DNA of 64,000 nt from Tomitella gaofuii (lineage in GTDB: Bacteria > Actinomycetota > Actinomycetes > Mycobacteriales > Mycobacteriaceae): contig NZ_CP059900.1 of the NCBI RefSeq assembly GCF_014126825.1, positions 2,060,954 through 2,124,953 on the forward strand, written 5' to 3'. Shown piece after piece: positions 8,385 through 16,478 of the stretch. The notes under the pieces are model-generated. The model did not search any database. It had not been told where the DNA came from and saw nothing but the letters and a program-made list of their open reading frames with translations. Every line of letters starts with the position of its first letter. The stretch's first letter is position 1. Made by a program: the position numbers and the translations under genes.

Positions 8385-9776
8385 ATGGCACTGCAAGCCG
8401 ACTCCCTCGATCTGCCCGATGTTCGGGTCGACTCCCCCGGCAATCCGACCGACAGCCACCGACCACAGCCGAAGACGCCGATGAAGTCGAAGAGACGACG
8501 GATCTATCCGTGGCTCGTCTTCGCGATCGCGTTCGGGCTGCTGCTGTCCGACTACATGTCCCGTCAGGTGCTCAGCGCGGTGTTCCCGCTGCTGAAGTCC
8601 GAGTGGTCGTTGTCCGACTCGCACCTGGCCTCGCTGACGAGCATCGTCGCACTGTCGGTGGGCATCCTGACGCTCCCACTGTCGCTGATCGCCGACCGGT
8701 TCGGCCGGGTGCGCAGTCTGGTCGTCATGGCGACCTTGTGGAGCATCGCTACGGTGTTCTGCGCGATCGCGCAGAACTACGAGCAGATGCTGGGCGCCCG
8801 CTTCCTCGTCGGCGTCGGCGAGGCAGCCTACGGCAGTGTCGGGATCGCACTGGTCCTGGGCATCTTCCGCTCCAAGCTCCACGCCACGCTCAGCGGCACG
8901 TTCATGGCCGGCGGGTCGTTCGGCTCGGTGGTCGGCGTCGCGCTCGGCGGCGTCATCGCCGTCCAGTTCGGCTGGCGCTGGGCGTTCGTCGCCATGGCCG
9001 TCCTCGGGCTGATCCTCGTCGTCGCCTTCCGCCTCATCGTCAACGAGTCGAGGCTCGAAGAGCACGCGGTGCGTGAGGACACCGCCGACAGCGGCGCCGG
9101 ATCCGCACGTCTGCGGCCACCGATCTCGAGCCTGTTCACCAATCCTGCCGTGCTCTGCGCGTACGTCGGCGGCGGGCTGCAGATGTTCACCGCGGCGGTG
9201 CTGCTGGCGTGGACGCCGAGCTTCTTCACCCGGTTCTACGACATGGAACTCGACGACGCGGCACTGGCGGCCTCGGGCATCGTCCTGCTCATCGGCTCCG
9301 GAATGGTCGTGTGCGGCATCATCACCGACCGGCTGGGCCGACTGGACGTGATGCGCAAGTGGTACACCGCAGTCGCGTACTGCGCCATCTCGCTGGTGTG
9401 CCTGGGCGTCGGATTCTCGTTGGGCACCGGGCTTATCCAGATACTTCTGCTGTGCATCGGCGCGTTCTTCTCCGCCGGGTCCTCCGGCCCCACCGCCGCC
9501 ATGGTCGCCAACCTGACGCACGAGAGCATCCGTGCCTCGGCGATGGGCAGCCTGACGGTGGCGAACAACCTGCTCGGCCTCGCGCTCGGCCCGTTCGTCG
9601 TCGGAATCCTCGCCGACCACCTGGGCCTGGTCCAGGCGTTGAGCCTGGCGCCCCTCGTCTACATCCCCGCGATCATCGCGCTCATCATCGGCCGGCGGCT
9701 GCATCCCGCAGGACTGCGCCGCCTCGCGGCCACCGTCGAGAAGACCGTGGCGAACCATGAACGGAGCTCCCTGTGA
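8385..9776 (+). CDS. MFS transporter
   Basis: A 463-residue major facilitator with about 12 membrane segments after a ~45-residue cytosolic start. The loop 2-3 signature appears as LIADRFGRVRS, and the second-half copy as GIITDRLGRLD. Embedded in the catabolic run, it is probably the uptake system for its substrate. A ribosome site (aggagc) precedes the ATG. Its stop overlaps the next start by 4 nt (GTGA). A 203-base spacer separates it from the BKACE gene, and a long run of C residues is present there. Confidence 0.9.
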   Translation: MALQADSLDLPDVRVDSPGNPTDSHRPQPKTPMKSKRRRIYPWLVFAIAFGLLLSDYMSRQVLSAVFPLLKSEWSLSDSHLASLTSIVALSVGILTLPLSLIADRFGRVRSLVVMATLWSIATVFCAIAQNYEQMLGARFLVGVGEAAYGSVGIALVLGIFRSKLHATLSGTFMAGGSFGSVVGVALGGVIAVQFGWRWAFVAMAVLGLILVVAFRLIVNESRLEEHAVREDTADSGAGSARLRPPISSLFTNPAVLCAYVGGGLQMFTAAVLLAWTPSFFTRFYDMELDDAALAASGIVLLIGSGMVVCGIITDRLGRLDVMRKWYTAVAYCAISLVCLGVGFSLGTGLIQILLLCIGAFFSAGSSGPTAAMVANLTHESIRASAMGSLTVANNLLGLALGPFVVGILADHLGLVQALSLAPLVYIPAIIALIIGRRLHPAGLRRLAATVEKTVANHERSSL

Positions 9777-10381
9777 ACACGTCGCACGACCCTGCCGTCG
9801 TCATCGTCCCGGGCCTGCGCGGGCACGTCGACGACCATTGGCAGACCCATCTCGCCGCAAGCCTCGGCCGGACGGTCCGCACCGTCCAGCCGCTCGACAC
9901 GGCGCCGCTGAGCCGCGCGGCCCGTGTCGCCGCACTCGACGCCGTCCTCGACGAGGTGGAGGGGCCGGTGGTCCTGGTGGCGCACAGCGCCGGCGTGCTG
10001 ACCACGGTGCACTGGGCGCAGAATCCCACCCGCGAGATACAGGGCGCGCTGCTGATGACGCCGGCCGACATGGAAGAGCCGCTGCCCGCGCCGCATCCGA
10101 CGTACGACGAGGTCGACGAGGGCGGATGGCTGCCGATCCCGCGGCGCGTGCTGCCGTTCCCGAGCCTGCTGGGGATCAGCACCGACGACCCGCTGGCACG
10201 CTACAGGCGCGTGACCGGGATGGCCGAGGTATGGGGCAGCCGGCTCGTCGATCTCGGCGCAGTCGGGCACTTGAACCCGGCGTCGGGCTTCGGCCCCTGG
10301 CCCCGTGCCGAGGAACTGCTCGCCGAGCTGATCGAGTCCACTGTTGAGCGGCACGCGACGACCTCCGCGGCATCGCGATGA
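9773..10381 (+). CDS. RBBP9/YdeN-type small alpha/beta hydrolase
   Basis: A 202-residue hydrolase beginning at a GTG that overlaps the transporter stop. The nucleophile motif is HSAG near residue 63, and the C-terminal catalytic His is in GHLNPASGFGPWP, a hallmark of the RBBP9 family. Small serine hydrolases of this kind act on esters or lactones; its role in the pathway could be hydrolysis of an ester intermediate. Translational coupling with the transporter suggests they work on the same compound. Confidence 0.82.
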   Translation: MNTSHDPAVVIVPGLRGHVDDHWQTHLAASLGRTVRTVQPLDTAPLSRAARVAALDAVLDEVEGPVVLVAHSAGVLTTVHWAQNPTREIQGALLMTPADMEEPLPAPHPTYDEVDEGGWLPIPRRVLPFPSLLGISTDDPLARYRRVTGMAEVWGSRLVDLGAVGHLNPASGFGPWPRAEELLAELIESTVERHATTSAASR

Positions 10382-10456
10382 TCGGTCCCGCCTCCGCGGC
10401 CTTGTCCGATCCTTTGGCTGCCCCTGCCTCGTACACGACGGAACGGAAGTGAATCG

Positions 10457-12037
10457 ATGTTGAATCTCAGTGTAGTCCTGGAGGATTCGGCCAGGCGCTA
10501 CCCCGAACGGACCGCCCTGGTATGCGCAGGACGGCGGCTGTCCTACCGTCAGGTGGACGAGTGGTCCAACGCGATCGCGAACCTGCTGGCCGCGCGCGGG
10601 GTGACGCCCGGAGCACGCGTGGCGCTCTCCTGCCCCAACATCCCCGAGTTCGTCGCGATGTACCACGGGATCCTCAAGACGGGGGCCGTGGTGGTCCCGC
10701 TGAACATCATGCTCAAGCCCCAGGAGATCGCCTACCACCTGAAAGACTCCGGCGCCCTGGTCTACCTGTGCTTCGAGGGGGACGAGGGACTGCCGACGGG
10801 CGATTACGGCCGTGCGGGGTTCGACGATTCCCCCGGGTGCAGGGAGCTGCTGACCTTCACCAGCATGATCGGCGCCGGGGACGATGCGGGCGCTGCCGGT
10901 GCGGATACTGGCGCGTGGGCGCCGCTGAAGGACATGCCGCGCACCTTCCCGACTGTCGTGCGCTCGCCCGAGGACACCGCGGTGATCCTCTACACCTCCG
11001 GCACCACCGGCCGGCCCAAAGGTGCTGAGCTGACGCACGCCAACATGACGCTCAACGCGCTCACTGCCAACCGACTGTTCGACAGCAACTCGATACGCCA
11101 CGACACCTATCTGCTCACCTTGCCGCTGTTCCACTCGTTCGGTCAGACGGTGATGATGAACGCCGGGCTCGCCACGGGCGCGACGCTGGTGTTGTTGCCG
11201 CGGTTCGAGGCGCGGGCAGCGCTGGATCTCATGCTGGCCGAGGAGATTTCGGTGTTTGCCGGAGTGCCGACGATGTACTGGAGCCTGCTGGGCGCCCTCG
11301 ACGATTCGGTCGATGTCGCGCGCATCGCGGACAACCTACGGGTGGCCATCTCCGGAGGTGCCGCGCTGCCGGAGGAGATCCTGTCGGACTTCGCGGGCCG
11401 CTTCGGCATCCCCATCCTGGAGGGGTACGGGCTGTCGGAGAGCTCCCCTCTTGCGCTGTTCGTGGATCCGCAGCGGGGTCCCAGGCCGGGGTCGATCGGT
11501 GTACCGGTGTGGGGCATCGAGGCGCGCCTGGTCGACGCGGACTGGAACGACGTGGCCGACGGCAGGGTCGGCGAGCTGGCGATACGCGGGCACAACGTGA
11601 TGAAGGGCTACCTGCACCGTCCTGAGGCGACGGCGGAGGTGCTGCGCGACGGCTGGTTCCGGACCGGGGACCTGGCGCGTCGCGACGAGGATGGCTACTA
11701 CTTCATCGTCGACCGCGCCAAGGATCTCATCGTGCGCGGCGGGTACAACGTATATCCGCGGGAGATCGAGGAGCTTCTGCTGATGCATCCCGCTGTGTCT
11801 CTCGCGGCGGTCATCGGGGTCCCGCATGACCGGCACGGCGAGGAGATCGCCGCGTTCGTCATCATGGAGCGGGGCGGCCAGGTCGACGCCGACGAGCTGT
11901 CCGCGTGGTGCAAGGAGCGGCTCGCCGCGTACAAGTACCCGCGGTCGATCGAGTTCGTCACCACCCTGCCCATGACGGCCACCGGCAAGATCCTCAAGCG
12001 CGAGCTCGCGGCCGCACGACAGGCCGTCGCGTCGTGA
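10457..12037 (+). CDS. Acyl-CoA synthetase (AMP-forming, long-chain type)
   Basis: A 526-residue adenylate-forming enzyme. The P-loop-like motif YTSGTTGRPKG is near residue 180, the GYGLSE motif near 320, the hinge YFIVDRAKDLI near 415, and the catalytic lysine in TGKILKREL near the C-terminus. It activates a carboxylic acid to its CoA thioester through an acyl-AMP. It lies in the catabolic run and its stop overlaps the next start, so it probably activates the pathway acid or a cleavage product. The chain length of the substrate is not readable. Confidence 0.9.
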   Translation: MLNLSVVLEDSARRYPERTALVCAGRRLSYRQVDEWSNAIANLLAARGVTPGARVALSCPNIPEFVAMYHGILKTGAVVVPLNIMLKPQEIAYHLKDSGALVYLCFEGDEGLPTGDYGRAGFDDSPGCRELLTFTSMIGAGDDAGAAGADTGAWAPLKDMPRTFPTVVRSPEDTAVILYTSGTTGRPKGAELTHANMTLNALTANRLFDSNSIRHDTYLLTLPLFHSFGQTVMMNAGLATGATLVLLPRFEARAALDLMLAEEISVFAGVPTMYWSLLGALDDSVDVARIADNLRVAISGGAALPEEILSDFAGRFGIPILEGYGLSESSPLALFVDPQRGPRPGSIGVPVWGIEARLVDADWNDVADGRVGELAIRGHNVMKGYLHRPEATAEVLRDGWFRTGDLARRDEDGYYFIVDRAKDLIVRGGYNVYPREIEELLLMHPAVSLAAVIGVPHDRHGEEIAAFVIMERGGQVDADELSAWCKERLAAYKYPRSIEFVTTLPMTATGKILKRELAAARQAVAS

Positions 12038-12429
12038 GCGCGGATCGGGTGGGCGACTGGTCGCAGCAGCAGGAGCCCACCGTGGGGCGATTGCGGCGCA
12101 CGGGCGGCTGGAACCCGTTGTGGGACGGAATGGATGAACTTGACCCGTCGTGGGCGGAGGACTACATGTCCGCCGTCAGCGAGCCGTACGAGGGCGGGGT
12201 CCTGTCGCCGGAAACCGTGCAGCTGCTGTGCATCGCGGTGGACGCGTCCTGCACCCACATGTTCGCCCCTGGCGTGCGTCGGCACATCCGGACCGCGCTC
12301 GACATGGGCGTGACCCAGGAGGAGATCTTCGAGGTCCTCAAGCTGTGCACCACGGTGGGCATCCACTCGATGAACCTCGCGCTGCCGATCCTCCGCGAGG
12401 AGTCCGGCAAGCCTGCAACGGCACGCTGA
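12034..12429 (+). CDS. Carboxymuconolactone decarboxylase-like protein
   Basis: A 131-residue all-helical protein of the CMD/AhpD fold, starting at a GTG overlapping the ligase stop by 4 nt. The core helix region (ALDMGVTQEEIFEVLKLCTTVG) is typical. The AhpD redox CxxC is absent, so it is unlikely to be a peroxidase partner. Members near ring- or side-chain-degrading enzymes are often lactone decarboxylases or unassigned. Last gene of the plus-strand catabolic run. Confidence 0.78.
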   Translation: MSADRVGDWSQQQEPTVGRLRRTGGWNPLWDGMDELDPSWAEDYMSAVSEPYEGGVLSPETVQLLCIAVDASCTHMFAPGVRRHIRTALDMGVTQEEIFEVLKLCTTVGIHSMNLALPILREESGKPATAR

Positions 12430-12456
12430 CCGTGGCCCGGGCCTGACACCGCGTGT

Positions 12457-13488
12457 TCATGCGGCCCGAACCGGCGTCGGATTTCGAGGGCCAGACGGGC
12501 CCGGCCCAGTATGCCGGGTGATGAACCAGGAGATCTCACTGAGCGCGCGTTCCCCCTCCGGGGTGAGTGTGGTGGTTGCCGGAAAGTCGTGCATCTGGCC
12601 GTCCCACACGTGCAGTTCGCAGGGCCGGCCCGCCTGGCCGATGAGATCGGCCATCACTTCGCCATCGGTGCGTAACAGGTCGCGCCCGCCCACGTGGATG
12701 CTCACCGGCGGTAGTGCGCTGAGGTCCTCACGCAGAGGCGACACCAGGTCGACGCGTTTGCCATCCACGGCGATGCGCCGGTGGCAGTGACGCAGGTAGC
12801 GCACCATCGCCCGCAGTGCCGAGCGCGGAAGCATGGGGCAGCCGTCGCCGTCCGGCCGGTGCAGCGTGGGCGATGCGTCGGTGAGCGGCGACACAGTGGC
12901 GATCGCGGCAGGGGTGGGAAGGCCCGCTTTTGCGAGTGAAAGGACCGAGGTGAAGGCGAGGTAACCGCCGGCCGAGTCGCCCACCACCGCGATCTCACCA
13001 GCCTGATATCCGGCGTCGAGCAACCAGCGATAGCCGTCCACGGTGTCTTCGACCGCGCTCGTAACGGCACTGTCCGGCAACATGCGGTAATCGACATTGA
13101 GCACGGCTGCGTCCGACCTGTCGGCCAGCTCGGAGGCCATGGCACGGTGGGTGTTGAGACCGCACATGACGAATCCGCCACCGTGCAGGTACAGCACGGC
13201 ACGCTTGCGACAATCCTGCCGTTCCGTCGTGCGCAACCATTCGGCGCCGCAATGCGGCAAGCGCACGGGCTGGGCGTCGGTATGGGAGGGCGATGGCAGC
13301 AACCTGGCGGCCTTGTCGACCAACCCCGTCGGCCATCCGAGAGCCGGGTTGATCGCCCATCCGCGCATGATCTGCTTGACTGTCAGCCGCGTCGCATCAT
13401 TGACCAGGCGGGAGCGCAAGCTGGGACCGCCATGCCGGAACCGAGCGACCGGTCGCGGGCGTGCCTTGGAACGGGGTGCCGACGTCAT
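12457..13488 (-). CDS. HSL-family alpha/beta hydrolase (esterase/lipase)
   Basis: A 343-residue esterase of the hormone-sensitive-lipase family. It has the oxyanion motif YLHGGGF near residue 108, the nucleophile GDSAGG near 175, Asp in the DLLRTDGE region, and a C-terminal His in MHDFPA. The ATG at 13488 is chosen because ggagg lies 8 nt upstream; a GTG at 13497 would overlap that site. It reads toward the catabolic cluster but is separate from it. A near-perfect SigF-type promoter lies 44 bases upstream (13532-13556), so it looks like a stress-induced lipase. Confidence 0.88.
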   Translation of the reverse strand: MTSAPRSKARPRPVARFRHGGPSLRSRLVNDATRLTVKQIMRGWAINPALGWPTGLVDKAARLLPSPSHTDAQPVRLPHCGAEWLRTTERQDCRKRAVLYLHGGGFVMCGLNTHRAMASELADRSDAAVLNVDYRMLPDSAVTSAVEDTVDGYRWLLDAGYQAGEIAVVGDSAGGYLAFTSVLSLAKAGLPTPAAIATVSPLTDASPTLHRPDGDGCPMLPRSALRAMVRYLRHCHRRIAVDGKRVDLVSPLREDLSALPPVSIHVGGRDLLRTDGEVMADLIGQAGRPCELHVWDGQMHDFPATTTLTPEGERALSEISWFITRHTGPGPSGPRNPTPVRAA

Positions 13489-13531
13489 CACGCTCACCTC
13501 CGGGCTCTGCGATGGAGCATCGTGGATTCAT

Positions 13532-13556
13532 ATACCCGTTGCGCCGCAGTTGAAAC
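13532..13556 (-). promoter_or_regulatory. SigF-type promoter for the HSL-type esterase
   Basis: On the minus strand: GTTT (13556-13553), 15 nt, GGGTAT (13537-13532). This equals the mycobacterial SigF consensus and lies about 44 bases before the esterase start at 13488. Confidence 0.7.
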
Positions 13557-13590
13557 CGTGCTCACGTGACGACGGAGCCGGGCCGGTGCC

Positions 13591-13615
13591 GTTAGACCGG
13601 CCGCTCTACGGGTAG
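13591..13615 (+). promoter_or_regulatory. SigF-type promoter for the enolase-superfamily gene, near-leaderless
   Basis: GTTA (13591-13594), 15 nt, GGGTAG (13610-13615). The ATG at 13624 is only 8 nt past the -10 element, so transcription would start at or next to the start codon. No ribosome site is visible, in keeping with a leaderless mRNA. Confidence 0.6.
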
Positions 13616-13623
13616 CCGGACGT

Positions 13624-14772
13624 ATGAATACGACGCATTCCGCCGATGATGACCCCGTTGCGGCAGCCGCGGCTTCTCCTGAGTACGCCGTGGAGAGCCT
13701 CGAGGCGTCGGCCTTCACCATCCCGACCGATGCGCCCGAATCCGACGGCACGCTTGCGTGGGACTCGACCACCGTCGTCATCGTCAGCGCACGCTGCGGC
13801 CCGCACACCGGCATCGGTTACACCTATGCGGGCCCGGCTGCCGCCGCGGTGATCGTGGGTAAACTCTCCGGCATCATCGAGGGCGCCGACGCGATGATGC
13901 CGCAGCGCTCGTGGATGCAGATGCAGCACGCGGTGCGCAACCTCGGCAAACCCGGGCTTGCGGCTGAGGCCATCTCGGCCGTCGACATCGCCCTGTGGGA
14001 CCTGTACGCGCGGCTTCTGGGGCAGTCGCTCACGGTGGTCCTGGGCGCCGTGCACCAGGCGACTCCGGTCTACGGCAGCGGCGGTTTCACCTCCTACGAT
14101 GACGCGCAGCTTACGGCGCAGCTCTCAGGGTGGGCGCAGGACGGCATCGGCCGGGTGAAGATGAAGGTGGGGCGCGATCCCGACCGCGACGCACACCGCC
14201 TCACGGTTGCGCGCCAGGCTGTAGGCCCGGATGTGCAGCTGTTCGTCGATGCCAACGGCGCATACCAGCGTAAGGAGGCGCTGCTGTGGGCCGGCCGGTT
14301 CGCGGAACACGACGTGCGTTGGCTTGAGGAGCCTGTCAGCTCGGACGACCTTGACGGCCTGCGCTTGGTACGCGATCGCGCCCCCGCAGGGATGGAGATC
14401 GCGGCAGGCGAGTACGGCTACCACCTCCCCTACTTCCAGCACATGCTCGACGCGGGTGCGGTGGACTGTCTGCAGGCCGACGTGACGCGCGCGTTGGGGA
14501 TCAGCGGTACATTGCGCGCGGCCGCGCTGTGCGACGCCCGGTGCATGGACCTGTCGCTGCATTGCGCGCCCCAGGTCAGCGCACATGTGGGTACCGCGGT
14601 GTGGCATTTGCGTCATCTCGAGTACTTCCACGACCACATCCGGATCGAAGCCATGGCATTCGACGGCGCGCTCACTCCGCAGCCGCCCGGCGAGCTGCGG
14701 CCGGACAGGTCCCGCCCGGGTTTGGGCGTGGAGGTCCGGTGGGCGGATATCGAGAAGTACAGCGTGCGGTGA
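13624..14772 (+). CDS. Enolase superfamily enzyme (mandelate racemase/muconate-lactonizing type)
   Basis: A 382-residue protein with the capping domain first and a barrel domain after about residue 130. The catalytic KxK is in RVKMKVG near residue 180. Metal ligands appear as Asp in FVDANG, Glu in WLEEP and Glu in AAGEYG. The family abstracts a proton alpha to a carboxylate (racemization, dehydration or cycloisomerization); the substrate is unknown. It appears leaderless behind a SigF-type promoter. It could act on a sugar acid or a small aromatic-derived acid. Confidence 0.85.
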   Translation: MNTTHSADDDPVAAAAASPEYAVESLEASAFTIPTDAPESDGTLAWDSTTVVIVSARCGPHTGIGYTYAGPAAAAVIVGKLSGIIEGADAMMPQRSWMQMQHAVRNLGKPGLAAEAISAVDIALWDLYARLLGQSLTVVLGAVHQATPVYGSGGFTSYDDAQLTAQLSGWAQDGIGRVKMKVGRDPDRDAHRLTVARQAVGPDVQLFVDANGAYQRKEALLWAGRFAEHDVRWLEEPVSSDDLDGLRLVRDRAPAGMEIAAGEYGYHLPYFQHMLDAGAVDCLQADVTRALGISGTLRAAALCDARCMDLSLHCAPQVSAHVGTAVWHLRHLEYFHDHIRIEAMAFDGALTPQPPGELRPDRSRPGLGVEVRWADIEKYSVR

Positions 14773-14836
14773 GCCTGCGAGACAGAGCTGGACTCCCGGC
14801 GGGAGGCGACGCGCTCCCCTACCTCGGCGCGGATGC

Positions 14837-14862
14837 GATTAGCCGGGCGAATCGGCGGGTAT
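14837..14862 (+). promoter_or_regulatory. Possible SigF-type promoter for the holin-like gene
   Basis: A perfect GGGTAT -10 element (14857-14862) with only a partial -35 (GATTA at 14837-14841), 44 bases before the gene at 14906. Confidence 0.4.
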
Positions 14863-14905
14863 CCGCACCACTACCGAACGCCGATCACACAGCAGGAGGC
14901 ACGCG

Positions 14906-15487
14906 ATGGAGCGGTCCGGGGACCGGGGAGCGCATCTGCAGCACGCGAACCCGAGCGCGCAGGGCGCTGCCACCGAGGAGGAGCTCCGGAACAAACAGAA
15001 TGCGAGCAGCCTCGCCGAGCAGGCCCGCGCCGACGCATCCGGGGACGGCGACGCCGCATCCGGGGACGGCGACGCCGCGTCCGGGGGCGTGTCGGCCCGC
15101 GATCCGAACCGGCCCACATCAGAGGTGCTTGGCGAAATGTCGCACCAGATCACGCGCCTGGTCCGTGATGAGGTTCAGCTGGCACTGGCCGAGTCCCGCA
15201 CGAAGGGCAAGCGCCTGGGGCTGGCAGCGGGCATGGGCGGCATCGCGGCGGTACTGGGTCTGTTGGGGGCGATGGCACTGACCGCGACGGTCATCGCCGC
15301 GATCGCCCTGGTGCTGCCGACGTGGCTGTCGGCGCTGATCGTGGGAGCCGCACTCGTTCTGGCGGCGCTCGTCGCGGCGGGTGGTCTGGCCGTCGAGGTG
15401 CGTCGTGCGCGGCCGCCGTTGCCGGAGGAGACCATCGACAACGTGCAGGAAGACATCGCTATCGTGAAAGGACACCGGAACACATGA
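14906..15487 (+). CDS. Phage-holin-family (DUF1469-like) membrane protein
   Basis: A 193-residue protein. A hydrophilic, Ala/Asp/Gly-rich start (1-75) is followed by an amphipathic helix (ITRLVRDEVQLALAE), two membrane segments (about 108-134 and 138-163) and a charged tail. This layout is typical of Phage_holin_3_6 proteins found in actinobacterial stress loci beside DUF3618. No lysis genes are nearby, so a phage role is unlikely. The hydrophilic start contains a 21-bp in-frame tandem repeat. Its stop overlaps the DUF3618 start (ATGA). Confidence 0.82.
   Translation: MERSGDRGAHLQHANPSAQGAATEEELRNKQNASSLAEQARADASGDGDAASGDGDAASGGVSARDPNRPTSEVLGEMSHQITRLVRDEVQLALAESRTKGKRLGLAAGMGGIAAVLGLLGAMALTATVIAAIALVLPTWLSALIVGAALVLAALVAAGGLAVEVRRARPPLPEETIDNVQEDIAIVKGHRNT
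15035..15091 (+). repeat. 21-bp tandem repeat inside the holin-like gene
   Basis: Two exact copies of a 21-bp unit (15035-15055 and 15056-15076) and a diverged third partial copy to about 15091. Each unit adds the seven residues ASGDGDA in frame, lengthening the cytosolic linker. Such repeats change copy number by slippage. Confidence 0.85.
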
Positions 15488-15837
15488 GCGCGTCGGAACA
15501 CAGCGCATCACCCAGGGATTCGGACGCTGCTGCGCCGGATCTGCGAGACGAGATCGTGGCGGACATCCATAGAACGCGTGAGGAACTGGGTTCCACGGTC
15601 GACGAGCTCGCCGGAAAGCTGGATGTGCGCGCGCAGGCCGAGCACGCAGCCGACGCCGCGCGTGCACGCGCCGTGCAGACCGTACGGTCCGCGGCTGCCA
15701 CCCTCGAGGAGCCGACGTTGCGAAACCTCGGCCCGCCCGTCGCAGGTCTCGCGCTGCTCATCGGGTTCCTGCTCACCGTGCGCCGGCGTGCGCGTCGCCG
15801 GGCGGCGCGCACACCACCGGCACCGATCCCGAGCTGA
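15484..15837 (+). CDS. DUF3618 domain protein
   Basis: A 117-residue protein. The first half holds the DUF3618 core (around IVADIHRTREELGSTVDELAGKLD), and one membrane segment lies near residues 86-101 with a strongly basic end. Start coupled to the upstream holin-like gene by a 4-nt overlap. The pair is common in actinobacteria and probably forms a membrane assembly; the role is not known. Confidence 0.85.
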   Translation: MSASEHSASPRDSDAAAPDLRDEIVADIHRTREELGSTVDELAGKLDVRAQAEHAADAARARAVQTVRSAAATLEEPTLRNLGPPVAGLALLIGFLLTVRRRARRRAARTPPAPIPS

Positions 15838-15878
15838 TCGCAGCACTGTCCGGAATCGACGGATCTGGAGGTCCGACC

Positions 15879-16397
15879 ATGGCAGTCACCGAGGCCGTTG
15901 ATGCCGCGCGCAGGCACGCCGACGAATACAGGGGCGATGCGGAGAGGCCGCTGGGCGGGTACCTGACGGTGATGGCCGTCTATGGGTTGTTGGTCGCCAC
16001 CGCTGCGATCAGCGTGACGCTGTCTGGACGCAGCCTGCCGGAACGTTGGACGGTGCAGGATCTGGCCACCGTCGCGATCGGCGGCCACAAACTCGCACGC
16101 CTGCTTTCCAAGGACGCGGTGACGAGTCCGCTGCGTGCACCGGTGGCCCGGTTTGAGGAGCCGGGCGCCCCCGCGGAGGTCAACGAGTCGCCACGGAAAT
16201 CCTCGGGTGTCCGGCACAGCCTCGGCGAGCTCATCACCTGCCCGTTCTGCCTGGACATGTGGGTGGTCACCGGATTCGTCATCGGCCTCGTCTGCGCGCC
16301 GAGTGTCACGCGCTTGGTGGCTGGCACGTTCACAGCGCTCGGATGTGCTGACTTCCTGCAGTTCGCCTACGCGCGTGCGCAGCAGTGCATCCAGTGA
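15879..16397 (+). CDS. DUF1360 family membrane protein
   Basis: A 172-residue protein with the DUF1360 hallmarks: an early membrane segment (27-48), the GGHKLARLLSKDAVTSPLRAP stretch, a CPFCLDMW motif near residue 121 and a final membrane segment. The Cys pair could bind metal or form a disulfide. It follows the DUF3618 gene by 41 nt with a ribosome site, in the same probable operon. Members are found in many stress-induced loci; the biochemical role is unassigned. Confidence 0.85.
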   Translation: MAVTEAVDAARRHADEYRGDAERPLGGYLTVMAVYGLLVATAAISVTLSGRSLPERWTVQDLATVAIGGHKLARLLSKDAVTSPLRAPVARFEEPGAPAEVNESPRKSSGVRHSLGELITCPFCLDMWVVTGFVIGLVCAPSVTRLVAGTFTALGCADFLQFAYARAQQCIQ

Positions 16398-16478
16398 ACA
16401 TCCAGTGACGACGACGGCACGTCGTCCCGTGAAGCCGAGGGCCCGGTCGCATCCGGGCACAGGAGAGGAGGGAGCCTC

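Noticed and set aside
8130-9758. 542-codon open frame antisense to the MFS transporter
   Set aside because: Arg/Asp/Gly-rich composition typical of antisense frames in GC-rich genes; the plus strand encodes a clear transporter.
12034-12429. AhpD alkylhydroperoxidase
   Set aside because: The redox CxxC pair is absent.
15035-15091. CRISPR-like repeat
   Set aside because: Units are adjacent without spacers and code in frame for a protein linker.
14906-15487. Prophage holin
   Set aside because: No endolysin, structural or integrase genes nearby; the neighbours are DUF3618 and DUF1360 stress proteins.
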